Shown piece after piece: positions 13,520 to 26,233 of a stretch of DNA of 64,000 nt; position 1 is the first letter of the stretch; every line of letters begins with the position of its first letter. Both the position numbers and the translations under genes were made by a program. Where the stretch lies: positions 23,502,939 to 23,566,938 of the forward strand of contig NC_053413.1 of NCBI RefSeq assembly GCF_016859285.1, read 5' to 3'. Origin of the DNA: Xiphias gladius (taxonomy: Eukaryota; Chordata; Actinopteri; Istiophoriformes; Xiphiidae). The notes below the pieces were generated by a model that searched no databases, was not told the DNA's origin, and saw only the letters and a program-made list of their open reading frames with translations.

Positions 13520-14640
13520 GAATTCGCTGCTTTTCCTTGTTTTATAGGACTGTATATTGAATATTTGGGGGAGCAATGACATGGACTTTGACTCTAGGAA
13601 ATCTGACCAAGCAATGAATCAATTAATCCAAAGAAACCTTATTTACCTTACCTGTAGCCCTACATGGGACGCTCACTGGGAGTTGTTTGTGAGCAGTGAT
13701 GTGATGAGTCAACCGCTGCCATTTGCCAAAGCTACAAGGGCAACAGTAAAATGAACTTAGATTACCATCTTTACACGAGAGAGTGTGAAGGGTTAGACCT
13801 GAAAAGAAGCACAGGGAAAAAGAAAAGAAAAAAAAAAAACTGGGTGGTGAAGGTTCTCTTCTTCCACAACAGGACTGGAGTGCATTTGAGTCAGCCGAGG
13901 GGGGGGGGGTTGACTGAGTGGAGTGAAGGTGACTGGAGGTTTTTCCTTTTCTGAATCAAATGGGCGATGAACTCAATAACAGAGCCACACTTTCCTCCAC
14001 TACAGCTGCTTTTCACTCGACACGGAGCGACTCTCTCCAAGGTCAACCGGCTGTTCAATACTCTGCCGCACAGGCTCAGGAGGCTGTCGGAGGTGGAGGC
14101 GGCGGTGACACGTTTCGCTCGAGCTGAGGTCCCGCTGACTCTCCCTCAAGTGCTCGAGTCTCAAGCGCTTGGGCCACGCCGGTGCAAGTGGGGATGAATT
14201 CCTGCAGCCCGTATCCCTCGAAGAAAGACTGCAGGACTATAAGTGGTTACAAAGTCATAACACTTTTAAATTCTACAGATTTAGATGAGATGTAATTATT
14301 TTTTTCACCCTTTAATGGTCATTTACACTTAGGTTTGTACAGAAATATCCCAGACACTTAGATTAGATTTCAATATACTCTAATTTTACATTCAAAAGAA
14401 GCTGCTTTTTTCCATAAACTCATCTCAGATCCATGAAAGATGCAAAAAACTGGAAGTAAAAATTATAATTAAGTGTCAGCTGCAGCAGAATTGATTTACA
14501 AATAACACATGAGCAACTGAATTTTTAAAAAGTCTTAACTAGTACCCATATTTATACTTTTTCTAATGGTAATGTTAATTGTTTTTTTTTTTCTCTTTAA
14601 AAACAGGAACATTTTAAACAGCAGCTTCTGTTTAAATTAC
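13520..14640. other. Spacer, nothing recognised
   Basis: Non-coding sequence with A-runs near 13829-13841 and a G-run near 13900. A 76-residue plus-strand open stretch at 13967-14197 is arginine- and leucine-rich but resembles no family I know and lacks exon-like borders. I do not call it a gene. Confidence 0.3.
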
Positions 14641-14644
14641 ACAG

Positions 14645-15095
14645 AAGGGAATAATTCAACATTATGGGAAATGTGCTTATTCTTCTTCTTTGTGTTTAGA
14701 TGAGAAAATCAACACAGCCCTCATGTCTGTGAAGTAAATATGAAGCTGCAGCCAGGAACCGCTTTGTTGCTGGCTGCAGCTTCATATTTACTGGAAACAG
14801 GATAATAAGGACTGGAAACAGCTTCGCCTGGCTCGGTCCAAAGGTAACAAAATCCACCTACCAGTCCCGTTAAAGCTCTCTGATTGACATGTTATATCAC
14901 AATTTTTCAAATCTGTACTAAAACCCGTCCTATTTCTTGGCCAGGTGCAGTAACTGGGCTCCGTCCAGTCATCTCCAGGCTAAGCTAAGCTAGCTGGCTG
15001 CCGGTTGTGGCTTCTACATTCCCCGTGCACATAAGAGTGGTATCAGTTTTCTTATCTTAACTCTGAGCGAGAAAGCAAAGAAGCGTATTTCAGAA
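14645..15095 (+). repeat. Family A inverted-repeat element, near complete
   Basis: It starts AATTCAACATTATGGGAAA, passes through 'aatatgaagctgcagcc' and 'aaaggtaacaaaatccacct', and ends around 'aaagaagcgtatttcag'. The order matches the longer copy at 16124-16957. An internal inverted duplication of 'gctgcagcttcatatttac' is visible at about 14740-14793. Confidence 0.65.
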
Positions 15096-15534
15096 AACAG
15101 GTAAATAGATAAATGGAATCTAAAAGTGTGTTTTACAAAGTTTTTCAGCGAGAAGTGGGTTCCAAGTTAACTCTGTACCTCACTCAAACTCAGTTGGTGT
15201 GCCGGTGTTATGCGTTGCTGTGTTTGTCGGTGGGTAGCGGTGATTTACTTTTTTTTTCTTTCTTTCTCTTTTTTTTTTTTCTGCGGTGGAAAAGGAGACG
15301 GAAAGAAAAGCCTCCAGCAGCAATCCATTCAGGTTTATGATATGGGCGCACACACGCGCACCCCCGCGCACTTTTCGTCCCTCAGATTGGATAGCGGACA
15401 CCGGAGGCTTTTAATTCCAGTGTAAATACAAATACTCTCCCAGACAGCTATCAATTATGCATGCCGCTAATTGAGTCGAATGTTGTGCTTTTAGCAGCCC
15501 GGGGACCCTGGGTCACAAGCAGAGAGCCTGAAAC

Positions 15535-15538
<4 letters not shown>

Positions 15539-15588
<50 letters not shown>
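15539..15588. repeat. (CA)n microsatellite
   Basis: About 25 uninterrupted CA units followed by a short TA-rich stretch. It was read directly. Confidence 0.95.
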
Positions 15589-15595
<7 letters not shown>

Positions 15596-16123
15596 TTATA
15601 TATTTACACTTGTGCACTTGTGAGGACCTTTACTGATATCATTCATTCCCTGGCTTCTAACTTTAACCTCAGTGGACCGTGGCAGGGATTTCGCATGTTT
15701 CAGCCCATTCACTTCACATTAAGAAACACGTTAAGTTACTGATGATGATTTAGCAAACAACACTGTCATGTAACGTTTCCATGATGTAGGTGGCCACTGG
15801 TTTCCAGTTAGTTTACGAAAACTAGTTAATAGACTCTGGGTCGGTTACATTACTGTTCTGAGGTAACAGTGTTGGTAACAGTATTGCTCTTAAAAAAACA
15901 ATCATACAAATTTAATGTTCACTGTGATGGATTACTCAGCTCACAGTAGTTTCACAAGGCTGCAAATTTGAAAAGCTAAAAAAAACTGGTATGGTCCTTT
16001 AACCATCACAACTACGTCCCCGGCTCCAACCCTTGCCGCCACCCTAACATGAGACTTTAACCTTAACCCCAAAACCCTTTTTAGCCCGGTGTTAAGTTAC
16101 TCTTTAAGCTAAAAGCTATTTCC

Positions 16124-16957
16124 TAAAGGAACAGTTTCACATTTTTTGGAAAACTCACTTTCCCGGTAAGACATGAGAAGATCAGTACCTCTCTCTGGCC
16201 TGCGCTGTAGTACGGTGCCAGAGCCTGAGGGCGCTTGTCCTAGCTTAGCATAAAGACTGTGAACAGAGTGAAACAGCTCGCCTGGCCCTGTCCAGAGTTC
16301 AAAAATCCTCCTGGAGAAGTTTAGTTTTCACTACAGCAGCCTCCAGACTACGGTTCTATCCACAACATGTAAAATGCTGCTCCAATAATATGAAAGCAGC
16401 CATGTGGGAAATCAGACAGTGGAGCTGCTCAAACTGCAAGACAGCTGACCAAAATTTCTGTCATGCCAAAAATCTATCGCGTCGCCCGGCAGCCAGATTG
16501 CTGGTTGGGGAATCGGCGTCGCGTGCGCCAGGCTTGAGGCTCATTAATTAACACAAACAGGAATGTAAAAAGTGATCATTTGTGGTTCTACTGGGAGGTG
16601 TGTGTTGCGACTATTTTTGGCTGCAACAGACGAGTTGAGCGGACGGATAAACGGCTGTGGGTCAAAAAACAGTTGCAGCACGTGACTCCACCTAAAGCCA
16701 CAAAGTGGGACTTTGGTGAGCAGGTTAAACAAACAGTACACGGCGTGTTAACAAGTGAGCTGTAGTGGTGCTGGCGAGGCGATTCTGCAGGCCTCGGACA
16801 GAGCAGCTGTCTCCCCCCTGTCTCCAGTCTTTGTGCTATGCTAAGCTAGCGAGCTGCTGGGTTCATGTTGAGCGTACGGTCATGACAGTGGTATCAGTCT
16901 TCTCATCTGACTGTGACGGAAAGCATATTTCCCAAAAAGTCAAACTATTACGTTAAA
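16124..16957 (+). repeat. Family A inverted-repeat element, full length
   Basis: About 830 bp. The left end CTAAAGGAACAGTTTCACAT is mirrored by the right end reading TTTCCCAAAAAGTCAAACTA followed by TTACGTTAAA. The interior holds 'cttagcataaagactg' and 'gaaacagctcgcctggc', segments shared with the other family A copies. No intact reading frame is present. It is a non-autonomous DNA transposon of unnamed superfamily. TTAA at the right end, and at both ends of the short copy at 34820, would fit piggyBac-like targeting, but this is an inference. Confidence 0.7.
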
Positions 16958-16984
16958 CGTCGTCTAAACACGAGCAGCCACACG

Positions 16985-17115
16985 CCGACTGCAACCATTG
17001 AATATCTGGCATTTTTGCTTGAAAAATGACTAAAACGATTCATCAGTTATGAAAATAATTGCCGATATATTTTCTGTCAATTGACTAATGAATTAATCAC
17101 CTAATCATTTCATCT
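16985..17115 (+). repeat. Family B partial copy
   Basis: The stretch 'gactgcaaccattgaatatctggc' through 'cttgaaaaatgactaaaacg' to 'caattgactaatgaattaat' matches the family B order seen at 13348 and 26697. Confidence 0.55.
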
Positions 17116-17589
17116 TGATTCAATATTACAAAGAAAAAACAAAGAAGCTGACAAAACAGTCTCCACTCAGGTTTCTCCCTCTTGCTTGTTCTGGAGCTTT
17201 TGACCATCGCACACAGTCTTCATCAACCGATACCGGTTTGCTGGGTTATAGAGTTGTACAAGAAGTTGTTCCCTCAAGCTCAACTTCCAGGCCAGCAGGG
17301 ACCTAAACAACGAGGCGTTTGACAATCTGCAGTTCCGTGACAATTGAGCAAACTCTGTCCGCTTGTGATGGCCGTGTCGAAATGGGTAGAAGCTATAAAA
17401 CGTGCGAGTGTGCGCTCCGGAGCACGAACCTCGCGTGTTGATTGTTTTGTAAAACGTTTTCGGGTGCCTCCATCCTAAAACGTCCCTTTGAAGCAGCGAG
17501 GGCTGGCGAAAATACCCCCACTTTCCGAAAATGTTCCCACTCAACCACCAAAATCTCAAATAGACCTCCTGAAAGATGGAAGTAGAACT

Positions 17590-17655
17590 TACACACACAC
17601 ACACAAAAAAAAAAAAACACAGCTGCGGCTCATGGATTTACAGAGGCATAGCTTT

Positions 17656-17695
<40 letters not shown>

Positions 17696-18659
17696 CCACA
17701 ACAAAGGAAGAGGCCTGAAAGTGTGTATAAAAGCTGACACTTGGGAAATTGAGCCTGTGGACTGATGGAGCCGCCCAGGCAGCATCCAGACCCAGATGAC
17801 AGAAAGAGAGATTTAAACAAACGGGCTGAATATTGTGGCGAGCGGCGTTGTCAGGGGAATATTACTGTAAAGATGTAATATAAACACAGAATTCTAAGAG
17901 GAAAACCCTCTCCTCTGCCTTATTTACTCTTCTGCATTTCTGTGCCAGATATTAGCCCAGTCTATCACCAACAGCAGCAGCAGGGCAGGGAAAAAAAAAA
18001 AAGACCAAATATAATGAAGGACTTCTGCCCGGGTATAATAAGACTTCACATTCCCTGCGGGGCAATTTAGGTAGCGGCACACAGAAACAGGCCCTGAGAT
18101 GGGAATTTGCTTTCCACTGAGATTGTCATCCTCTTTTTCTCCTCTCCTTCAGCGCGCAGCTTTATCTCCTCTGTGATGAACTGTGTGTGTTTGTGTGTGA
18201 GGATGAGGAGGATGAGGATGGGAGGGGGGGTGGGACAGTGTGTGTGTGTGTGTGTGGGGGGGGTTAAGTCTGGATTTGATCCCCGCTAAAAGGACTGTTT
18301 GTTTTACAGCTGACGACCCTGGAGTTTAATCTGCTGCTTAGCTGCCTGCTCACTCTCTCCTCTCCTTCGTCTCCCTGCATCCTCTCATCGTCCCTGCCTC
18401 TCTCTCTCTCTCTCTTTCCCCTTCATCTCTCTCTTTCTCACTCACTCAATCGCATCATCCTCTCGAAGCGAGCTAACCCACCCCCTCTCCCTCATCCTCC
18501 CTCTCTCCATCCTCCATCCCTTGTCATCTCCTTATTTCTCCCCTCTCTCTTCGCAGCGCCAGGAGCGTCTGTTCGCAATTTGCATTTAACTGGATCCATC
18601 AGGTTGTTTGTTATGCGTAAAATTAAGCGGTGTTACATCACACAGTACAGTGGGTGCAT

Positions 18660-18712
<53 letters not shown>

Positions 18713-19039
18713 CGTGCGTGTGGGAGGATGGTGGTTTCAGGCCCTGAAATGTGTCCATGTATGTGTGTTGGGTCCTCGGAACATGTGTGTATGTGTGTGA
18801 AACTTTGTGCGTGTGTAAGACGGGAGGACAATAGTGAGAGTGTATGTTAAACAGGATGATGGAATTGCAGCAGATGAGGGTCATGCTCCAGGTCTTAAGG
18901 GTCAAATCCTGTTAGAAGTAAGAGGGATCAAGGCTTTAGCAAGGCGCTGCCTTTTTTTCACTGCTGCAATATTCACTGACAGTGTGCAAGAGGAGCTCTG
19001 TGTGTGTGTGTGTGTGTGTGTGAGATAGACATTCGGAAA

Positions 19040-19080
<41 letters not shown>
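17590..19080. repeat. Cluster of CA/GT microsatellites
   Basis: At least five dinucleotide tracts lie within 1.5 kb: CA at 17591-17604 and 17658-17693, GT at 18238-18256, a long GT tract at 18667-18710, and GT at 19000-19021 and 19042-19078. No gene is seen between them. A pyrimidine-rich block inside the cluster is listed separately. Confidence 0.9.
18340..18556 (+). repeat. Long polypyrimidine tract
   Basis: About 215 bases composed largely of C and T, with a perfect (TC)n core near 18396-18414, ending in CTTCGCAG. Such tracts can form triplex (H-DNA) structures. The final AG looks like a splice acceptor, but I see no coding exon after it. Confidence 0.6.
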
Positions 19081-21695
19081 GCTGTGGAATAGCTGAAGAC
19101 TACTTAGCTTGATTTGGTTGAACTCAGTTACACAGAATAAATAAAACAGGGGTGAGAAAAAAATGTCAGGTTGCGCCGGTCGAGATGAAAGAATAACCAC
19201 TAGAAAAACACCCCTCAACACAGCGTACTCACCCCCACCGCCACACACACACACACACACACACCTTCTTAAGGTCAAAATCATTGTATTCCACTCTGTC
19301 AGACACTATTGTATATTTTATGAACAAGCTTGTTCCAGCTTCTGTGTTGAAGCTACTGTATATAATTTGCACACTGATATTCAAAGCCAAGACTGGTTTT
19401 TGGTACAGTGGAAATATTCCAAGTGTCTTCAGCGTCGTTTTATACAAATTCCCCGAAACCGGAGCCCCGGCACATTCGGTGTCCACTGAAATGTCGGGAA
19501 TCTCGACTAGAATTCAAAGTAACGTTTTGTTGGCTCGAACAAACGTTGGGAGAAACGAAAGGAGCTCGTACTGGCTGACCCACGGCTGGCCTGCCTCACG
19601 TGCATCGCGGCATATTATGAGCACATATCCGGATGATTACGGAGATATGAACTTTCATTCAAGGTAATCATGGGACCAAACATCATCGAAGACAGATGAA
19701 GACCTGGACTGAGGTGCACGGTACCTATAAATCCATTACTAAGTTTGAGTGTACCACAGAGTCCTCCCTAAGTTCTTAGTGTCAAGATCCAGCATTACTT
19801 CCAAAAATGAAAGACTAAAAGGCGCAACAGATGTACCTTTTGTGAAAATGGGTGTCACATTGTTTTATTCATGTCTGCATAGGTGGAGGAAGACGTGTTT
19901 CTGAGTTAGCCGCATTCAGACAGCTTAGAATGGGAGAGACGTCTGACTAAACTAACCCCACTGACGCTGTTATTGGCATAATGTTTCGTAATTCACGGTA
20001 GGTTGTGTTATTCTTACGAAACTCCATTTCAAAATCTTCGATACCGACATCATTGTTAAAGAGCGTTTGAGTCTCGGGTCAGATATGTCAGTCCCGTTCC
20101 ATGTGATCGCTCTTACTTTTCACTTTAAACGGGTCGTATATTAGCAAGACGGGAGCACAGTTTTACCGGAAACCAGAGACTCTACATCAGCTTTCTTTGC
20201 GCTGCAGTAAGTCTTGCAAAATGGTTGATATTTGTATCTCTGACTACTTTAAAAACACAATCAAAACAGGATACTTATTAGAGTAATATACCAAGCAAAT
20301 AAATCCAGCTTATTATAATATTATTCCCCTCAACTTCACTTACTCTTTATTTTATTAGGCCACACTTTCTCTTAATACCAGATTCTCTCTGAAATTTGGC
20401 TTCAAAAATCACTCATAGCATCCGGAATAAAAGCAGATCCGTCGAATGTCTGTGATGCCAAAGCCATCACCATTCATACACTGGATTTATCGTACTGCTG
20501 CGTTTTCAATGGCTCAAGTCACGCTGTTCGAAAAATAATTCTCATCAAGAAAAGGATGTGTCCTAATGACCGGATTAGTCAAATGGCAATGAGCAAAAAT
20601 CACTCTCAACCGTGAAGTGATGTGCAAAGAGCATTGTCTGCAATAATAAAAATCTTACATTACAGTACGCTACACTTGGCGGTTGTGCGTTGCAAATTCA
20701 ATCTAGTTGTGTACGTCATGATCGGCAAGAAAGGCACACACAATAAAAGAAAGATCTACACCAAATGGGATTTCCTTTCTCCTGCCCGCCTTATACCATC
20801 TTATGAGACCCACATCAGCTAAATTGCCACTGAAGTATCTCATAAGGGAAAACTATCAAGATGGCAAAGAGAGAGCCGAAATGGAGAGCAGAGACAGCAA
20901 CGCTCCCCGAGGAGGTAAAGCAGTATAATATCATGAATGAAAGATTAAGTCAATAAAATCACAATAAACTCGACCTGAAGCACTTCGAGTAGGATTGTGT
21001 GCCCATGTAAGAAAGAAGCTGAGCGTGCGCACGCGTGTGCGCTCGTGTTGTGTCGCGCAATAAAAACAGGCTAATGCCCCCTCCCCTTAATACCAGGAGG
21101 TTATGGGACCAATTGTCTTCCTCACAACTTTTTTTTTTTTTTTTCTGTCCCCTTTTCCCCTTCACTCTTTGGTCCCTCAGCCTCCCGGTTTCGCGCTGCT
21201 CTCCAGGGAGCTGTGGTTTCTGAAAGGTTTCTCCTTGTCCTTAATCCCTCCATCTCTTTGTGTCCAGGCAAAAAAAAAATATCCGCACGGAACTCAAGAG
21301 GCCGACTGGGGCCAAGTCGTGCGAGAGAAAAGATGAGCCTCTTTCCAGCATTTTGTGTGAATTAAAAAAAAGAAGAAAAAGAAAAAAAAAAAAAAAAAGA
21401 AAAGAGCTGCTTCTTAAGATAAAAACTAATTTGACTTCTTTTCAGAGAACAGCACAAAGCTTTAAATTAGTGGTTCTAAAATTGGAGTCTTTGATGTTCA
21501 GCAAAAAAACAGGAATGGTTTGATTTCTTTCATTTTAATAACTAGGAATTATCCCAATTAAGAAAGTGGATGTCAGCTTTAATCATAGGCTTCAGTTACC
21601 ACCGTAATCGCCAAACCTACTCTGTAGGCAGTTGTAGTTTCCGTTTTAACGTCAAGAATATATCTGAAAACGGCGCTATCCCAGGGGAACCAGAG
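19081..21695. other. Spacer, nothing recognised
   Basis: Mostly unique-looking, non-repetitive sequence of moderate AT content. A CA tract is present at about 19239-19264, a T-run at 21129-21144 and an A-run at 21378-21398. I saw no exon-like stretches with family resemblance. Some parts (for example 19500-20900) could be conserved non-coding sequence, which cannot be judged from one genome. Confidence 0.35.
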
Positions 21696-21699
21696 AAGA

Positions 21700-22770
21700 C
21701 GAAATAGCTAAAAGTAATATCTTAAAGGTTGAATTAGCCAAGAGTCATGGAGTCTAAAATTTATACATACATGATTAAATTAAGTTGGCTAAAAAGCAAT
21801 AGGTATATGGTGGAAATGGTTAGCTAAGAGTAATGGATAAACAGTCTAAGTAGTTCGCTAAAAGTAGCAGATAAATGGTCGAAATAGCGAAGAGTAGCTA
21901 ATGGGTGAAGAGTTTAATCAGCTAAATAATAACTGGTTGAAATGGTTAGCTAAGATACATTATTATAACTGGTTGAAACAGTTATCTAGAAGTAATGGAT
22001 AAATGCTTGAAACAGTTTGCTAAGAGTAATGGATGAAAGCTGAAAAAGTTAGCTACTAATAACAGACAAATGGTTGAAATAGCTAAGAGTAATGTTTAAA
22101 CAGTTAGCTAAAAGTAATGGATCAACAGTTAGCTAAAAGTAATGGATCAACAGTTGGAATGGTTAGCTAAGATACATTATTATAACTATTTGAAACAGTT
22201 ATCTAGAAGTAATGGATAAATGCTTGAAACAGTTTGCTAAGAGTAAGGGATGAAAGCTGAAAAAGTTAGCTACTAGTAACAGACAAATGGTTGAAATAGC
22301 TAAGAGTAATGTATAAACAGCTAGCTAAAAGTAATGTATAAACAGTTAGCTAAAAGTAATGGATAAACAGTTAGCTAAAAGTAATGGATCAACAGTTGAA
22401 ATGGTTAGCAAAGTTACATTATTATAACTATTTGAAACAGTTAACTAGAAGTAATGGATAAATGCTTGAAACAGTTTGCTAAGAGTAAGGGATAAAAGCT
22501 GAAAAAGTTAGCTACTAATAACAGACAAATGGTTGAAATAGCTAAGAGTAATGTTTAAATAGTTAGCTGAAAGTAATAGATAAACAGTTGAAATGGTAAG
22601 CTAAGAGTTAGTTAAAATTAATAGCTAATTGAAATAGTTAGCTAAGAGTAGTGGAAATATTTGAGATAGATAGCTAGAAGTAATGATCGGAAAGAGTAAT
22701 GGATGAAATAGGTAGGGAAGAGTAATGGAATAGTCGAAATACTGTCTGAAAGTACTGGATAAAGTCCAGA
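21700..22770 (+). repeat. AT-rich satellite with ~24 bp unit and ~217-242 bp higher-order repeat
   Basis: The basic unit resembles AACAGTTAGCTAAAAGTAATGGATA (about 24-25 bp) and is repeated with variation across about 1.1 kb. A longer block beginning 'acattattataact' recurs at about 21957, 22174 and 22416, spacings of about 217 and 242 bp. The extra length equals one basic unit. The copies share the internal order 'tctagaagtaatggataaatg', 'gctgaaaaagttagctact', 'cagacaaatggttgaaatag'. Outer copies are more diverged than inner ones. Confidence 0.85.
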
Positions 22771-23929
22771 GTCCAGAGTAGTGTAGCACTAATGCAAACC
22801 TTACCAAACCGACCCAAACACTGACATTTCAACTAATAGTTTTTAGCTGACATCCAGTTCAAAATCGGTTCAAAACACCTTGCTGGAAACATGGCGGTAG
22901 CGCAGATCAAGGGGTACCTTAGCTAATCTGAAAAGGCTGCAGGTATATGGCACATACACACAAACAAAAAAAAAAAAAAAGACTGAGAAGCACCCATCCG
23001 ACCTCAGTTGGGTGCAGGTGCTGCACAAAAGCAGCATAGGAAGTATGGAAAGAGAGAGGGGCCGTCCGCACACTGAACATTGTCAGCTCCCACAATATTT
23101 ATGAATCAACAATAATGATTGAGCTAAGAGATTTTCGTCGGGCCTGTTTTTCTTCGAAACGTTGCATCATAAAATTCCCACATCTTCATTTTTCCACACG
23201 GCATCTTTTAAGTAGGCCAAAAACCTAAAATGTGTAGAGATCAGACAAATTTATTTGCTGTCATTTGGAATGACAGTGAGTGTGGAGATATTAAAAAGAA
23301 AAAAAGTGAAATTCACGGCATCATCAGATCCCGTGTGTTGGTAAATAAAAAGAACTCACGTCAGCTGCTTTTATACATCATCATGTCTTTATTGGTGTGT
23401 AAACAAACTCTGAAAAGAGCATCAGCCAGGTTCTTGATTCTTGGCATTAACATGATTGATTTATTTTTGCAGTAATGGATAAAACATGATCACTCCACTG
23501 CAAAAAATGTCTTCTTAAACAAGTCACGTCATCTTAATTCTGTCCTATAACCTTATCTTTTTGTGTTGTTTTTTTTTTTTTTTTTTTTACACTTTTCCAA
23601 CTCAGTCTTAAAAATTAATGCACTAAACGTAACTTGAAACTGGCAGATCATTGTACTGATTCTAAGTAAGAGAAAAAACACATGCCCTTGGACCAGTCTT
23701 GAAAAAAGTGAAATAATCTCACTCCATAACAGACTTTTTTCCACAGTAAATAAGATCTTAGGACTGAATTGAATGACTTAACTGTCAAAGTGGCCCTTTT
23801 TGCAGCGTGCATAATAAATAACATGACACTTCCACATGAACTGTCTCTGACCTCAGTTCAGTCTAGCAGAGTAAATTCATCTCATCTTACTTGGTTTACG
23901 CAGTGTTTCTCACTACTGTATAAGGTGCT

Positions 23930-23964
<35 letters not shown>

Positions 23965-26233
23965 TGTGTGAGAGAGAGACAGAAACTTCACTGGCTGGGA
24001 ATGTGATTCGGTCATGATGTTTTGTTGGCGTGAGTATGTTGATGTGTTTGTGGTTAAGATTTGGACACGACCGGGTCTCCAGAGGCTTATTAGGTTAGTA
24101 GTTCATCAAATCATTAAATATGTAACAGGTGAAGAGTTGAAAAAATAACCTTCTTAAAAAAAAAAGAAGAAAAAAAAGAAAAAGGTCCTCAGTGATCACA
24201 GCAGTAGTGTTAAGCTCGGAGTGCAACATAATTTGCTTAGTCAATACCATTGTACATAAACAACAAATATATTTACAATCAAACAAAAATACATAATTTG
24301 TAACAAAAGAAATATCAACACATTCAGAACCACAGACAAGTCAGTATGGGACTTCATGGGGTGAGAATGTAACATGTAGTGTGTGTGTTTGCATTTATGT
24401 TACTGATCTATTCTGACTGGTAACAAGCTCTGAGTCGTTGGTGGAGCTTTCCTCTGTTACAAATTATTCCAGTGTCCTTAAGGTGAAAGCTCCAAGTGCA
24501 AACAACAAATTAGACAGCTCAGGGCCAGCCCCCATCCTCAACGACAATAAAGGACATGTTTTCGCCATGAATGGTCCCAAATGCAATCAAAATGCTGAAA
24601 GATTATGGTCTTTTCATGCAAATTACAAGATCTTGTTTGATCTCTGACGTACATCCCAAACATTTCGGGACTGCTGTCAGAAGCTTTTAAACTTACGCTT
24701 TTTTGTTTTCACACATTCAAACCTCTGCTAGGGAAACACAAGGACAGGCTGGAAAGTTCTGCTTTTAGCTTTCTGCCAAGACCAGTGTAGTGCAACCAAC
24801 AACAGAAACCAAATCTAAAAACACCCCTTATAGCCACATGGTTTTGTGGCTATGATAAGGAAGACATTGATGTCTAAAAGCCCATAGCTCTTTGTGTTTT
24901 GTTTCACGTTTTGGTCTGTCTTGGAAAGCCGACCAGAAATCAAATGGACTAAGGTCACACCATTTTACCCTGTAACCCTGTCTCTTGGAAATCAGTGGAA
25001 CAGCTGTGCCACATTTGGCTGTTTATGATTTGTCAATCGAAGATGTGATGGAAGTTTGCATTGCGATACAAATGGGTGAAACAATTTTTAAAAAAAGAAA
25101 AAAATTGAAGTTCTAAAAACGTAAACCTTTTTGGTTACAGTTTGGATCAAAATACAAGGGGCTGTACATTTGGTTACACTCTGATAGGACCAGAACAAAA
25201 TACCCAGCTTTCATGCAAAGTAGCACGCATGACATGTGGGGAAACAGTATGGAGAAAATGTGTTCACTGGTCTGTCTTTGAAGATAGAGGCTGGGATGTG
25301 TGTTTGACAAACTGGTTTCTGAGCTGTTGCAACTCTAAGAGCATCCTGCTTTTCTTGTGTACCGGTAAGCATTCATGTGGCTGTGCGTGTGTGTGTGTGT
25401 GTGTGTTTGGGTCTGTTTGTTGAATCCTTCCATCACACCTCCTTTTAAGGCTTTCAAGCTGCTTTGGATCAAAGTCAGTCCCAGGGGATAATTCAGCATA
25501 AACACTGAGTTCAGACACATCATAGCCTACCTTCACATACTGCTGAATTCAATTTTTCAGACACGTTTCAACACTACTTGATCTTTTGATTCACAAAAAA
25601 GGAGGCTGATGTCCCTCCAGTCATCTTCTACTGGCATTGATTTTTTTTTTTTTTTTTTGTTTAAGCTTCATCTGACTTCATTGCCGCTTTCACAAAATAA
25701 TTTGTTTCTCTGTTTAAAAAAAAATGTTAAATGCTGGAATACTAAACCTAAATGTCAAATTAGGACTGAAAAGGGACAGCCCCCCTTCCCCCCAAAACAA
25801 GAGCGATATTCACATCTAAGACTTAACTTTAAGTCCTCATCTTAGAAGTTGCGAGAGTGCAACAGATGTGCCACAGACTAAAGCCAAAATTTATAAACAG
25901 CGCAGGGGGAAAAGAGAAGAAGAAAAAGTGTTAAAAATGTTAAAATGAACCCCACACTGGCCACAAGATTAGAATAGATTAACAGTACATTAGGCTACAC
26001 GCATCATCATATTTACCGATAGATATATAGCAGTCGCAGCCACCGGCATCCAGTTTTAGAAACACATTTGACTAAAAGAGAAGGAACAGGAGGAGGAAGA
26101 GAATGTTTTTCTTTCTGGAGTTGGATTTAAATAAATATTCTGTTTTTTGTGTGTGTTTTTTTTTTTTTTTCAAAGCCGTCTTTCCTCCTGCCTGGCGGGT
26201 TGAGAAGAGGGTGCCGCAGGGTTGGAGGGGGCT
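22771..26233. other. Spacer and probable pip4p1 3' UTR
   Basis: The part next to 26234 must contain the pip4p1 3' UTR (minus strand). I could not fix its polyadenylation site: no convincing AATAAA on the minus strand lies close by. The rest is AT-rich with a GT tract at about 23935-23961, a GT tract at 25388-25407 and poly-T/A runs. A short hairpin (ATAGCCACA...TGTGGCTAT) sits at about 24831-24854. No gene was recognised. Confidence 0.4.

Noticed and set aside
13967-14197. 76-residue Arg/Leu-rich open stretch
   Set aside because: No family resemblance, no splice-like borders, and repeats on both sides.
18608-19030. Long Val-Cys and Thr-His repeat reading frames
   Set aside because: They are translations of GT/CA microsatellites, not genes.
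24831-24854. Short hairpin ATAGCCACA...TGTGGCTAT as a possible microRNA
   Set aside because: The stem is only about 9-10 bp, too short for a precursor.
23102-25000. Several open stretches of 60-90 codons downstream of pip4p1
   Set aside because: AT-rich, low-complexity translations; no exon borders or known domains.
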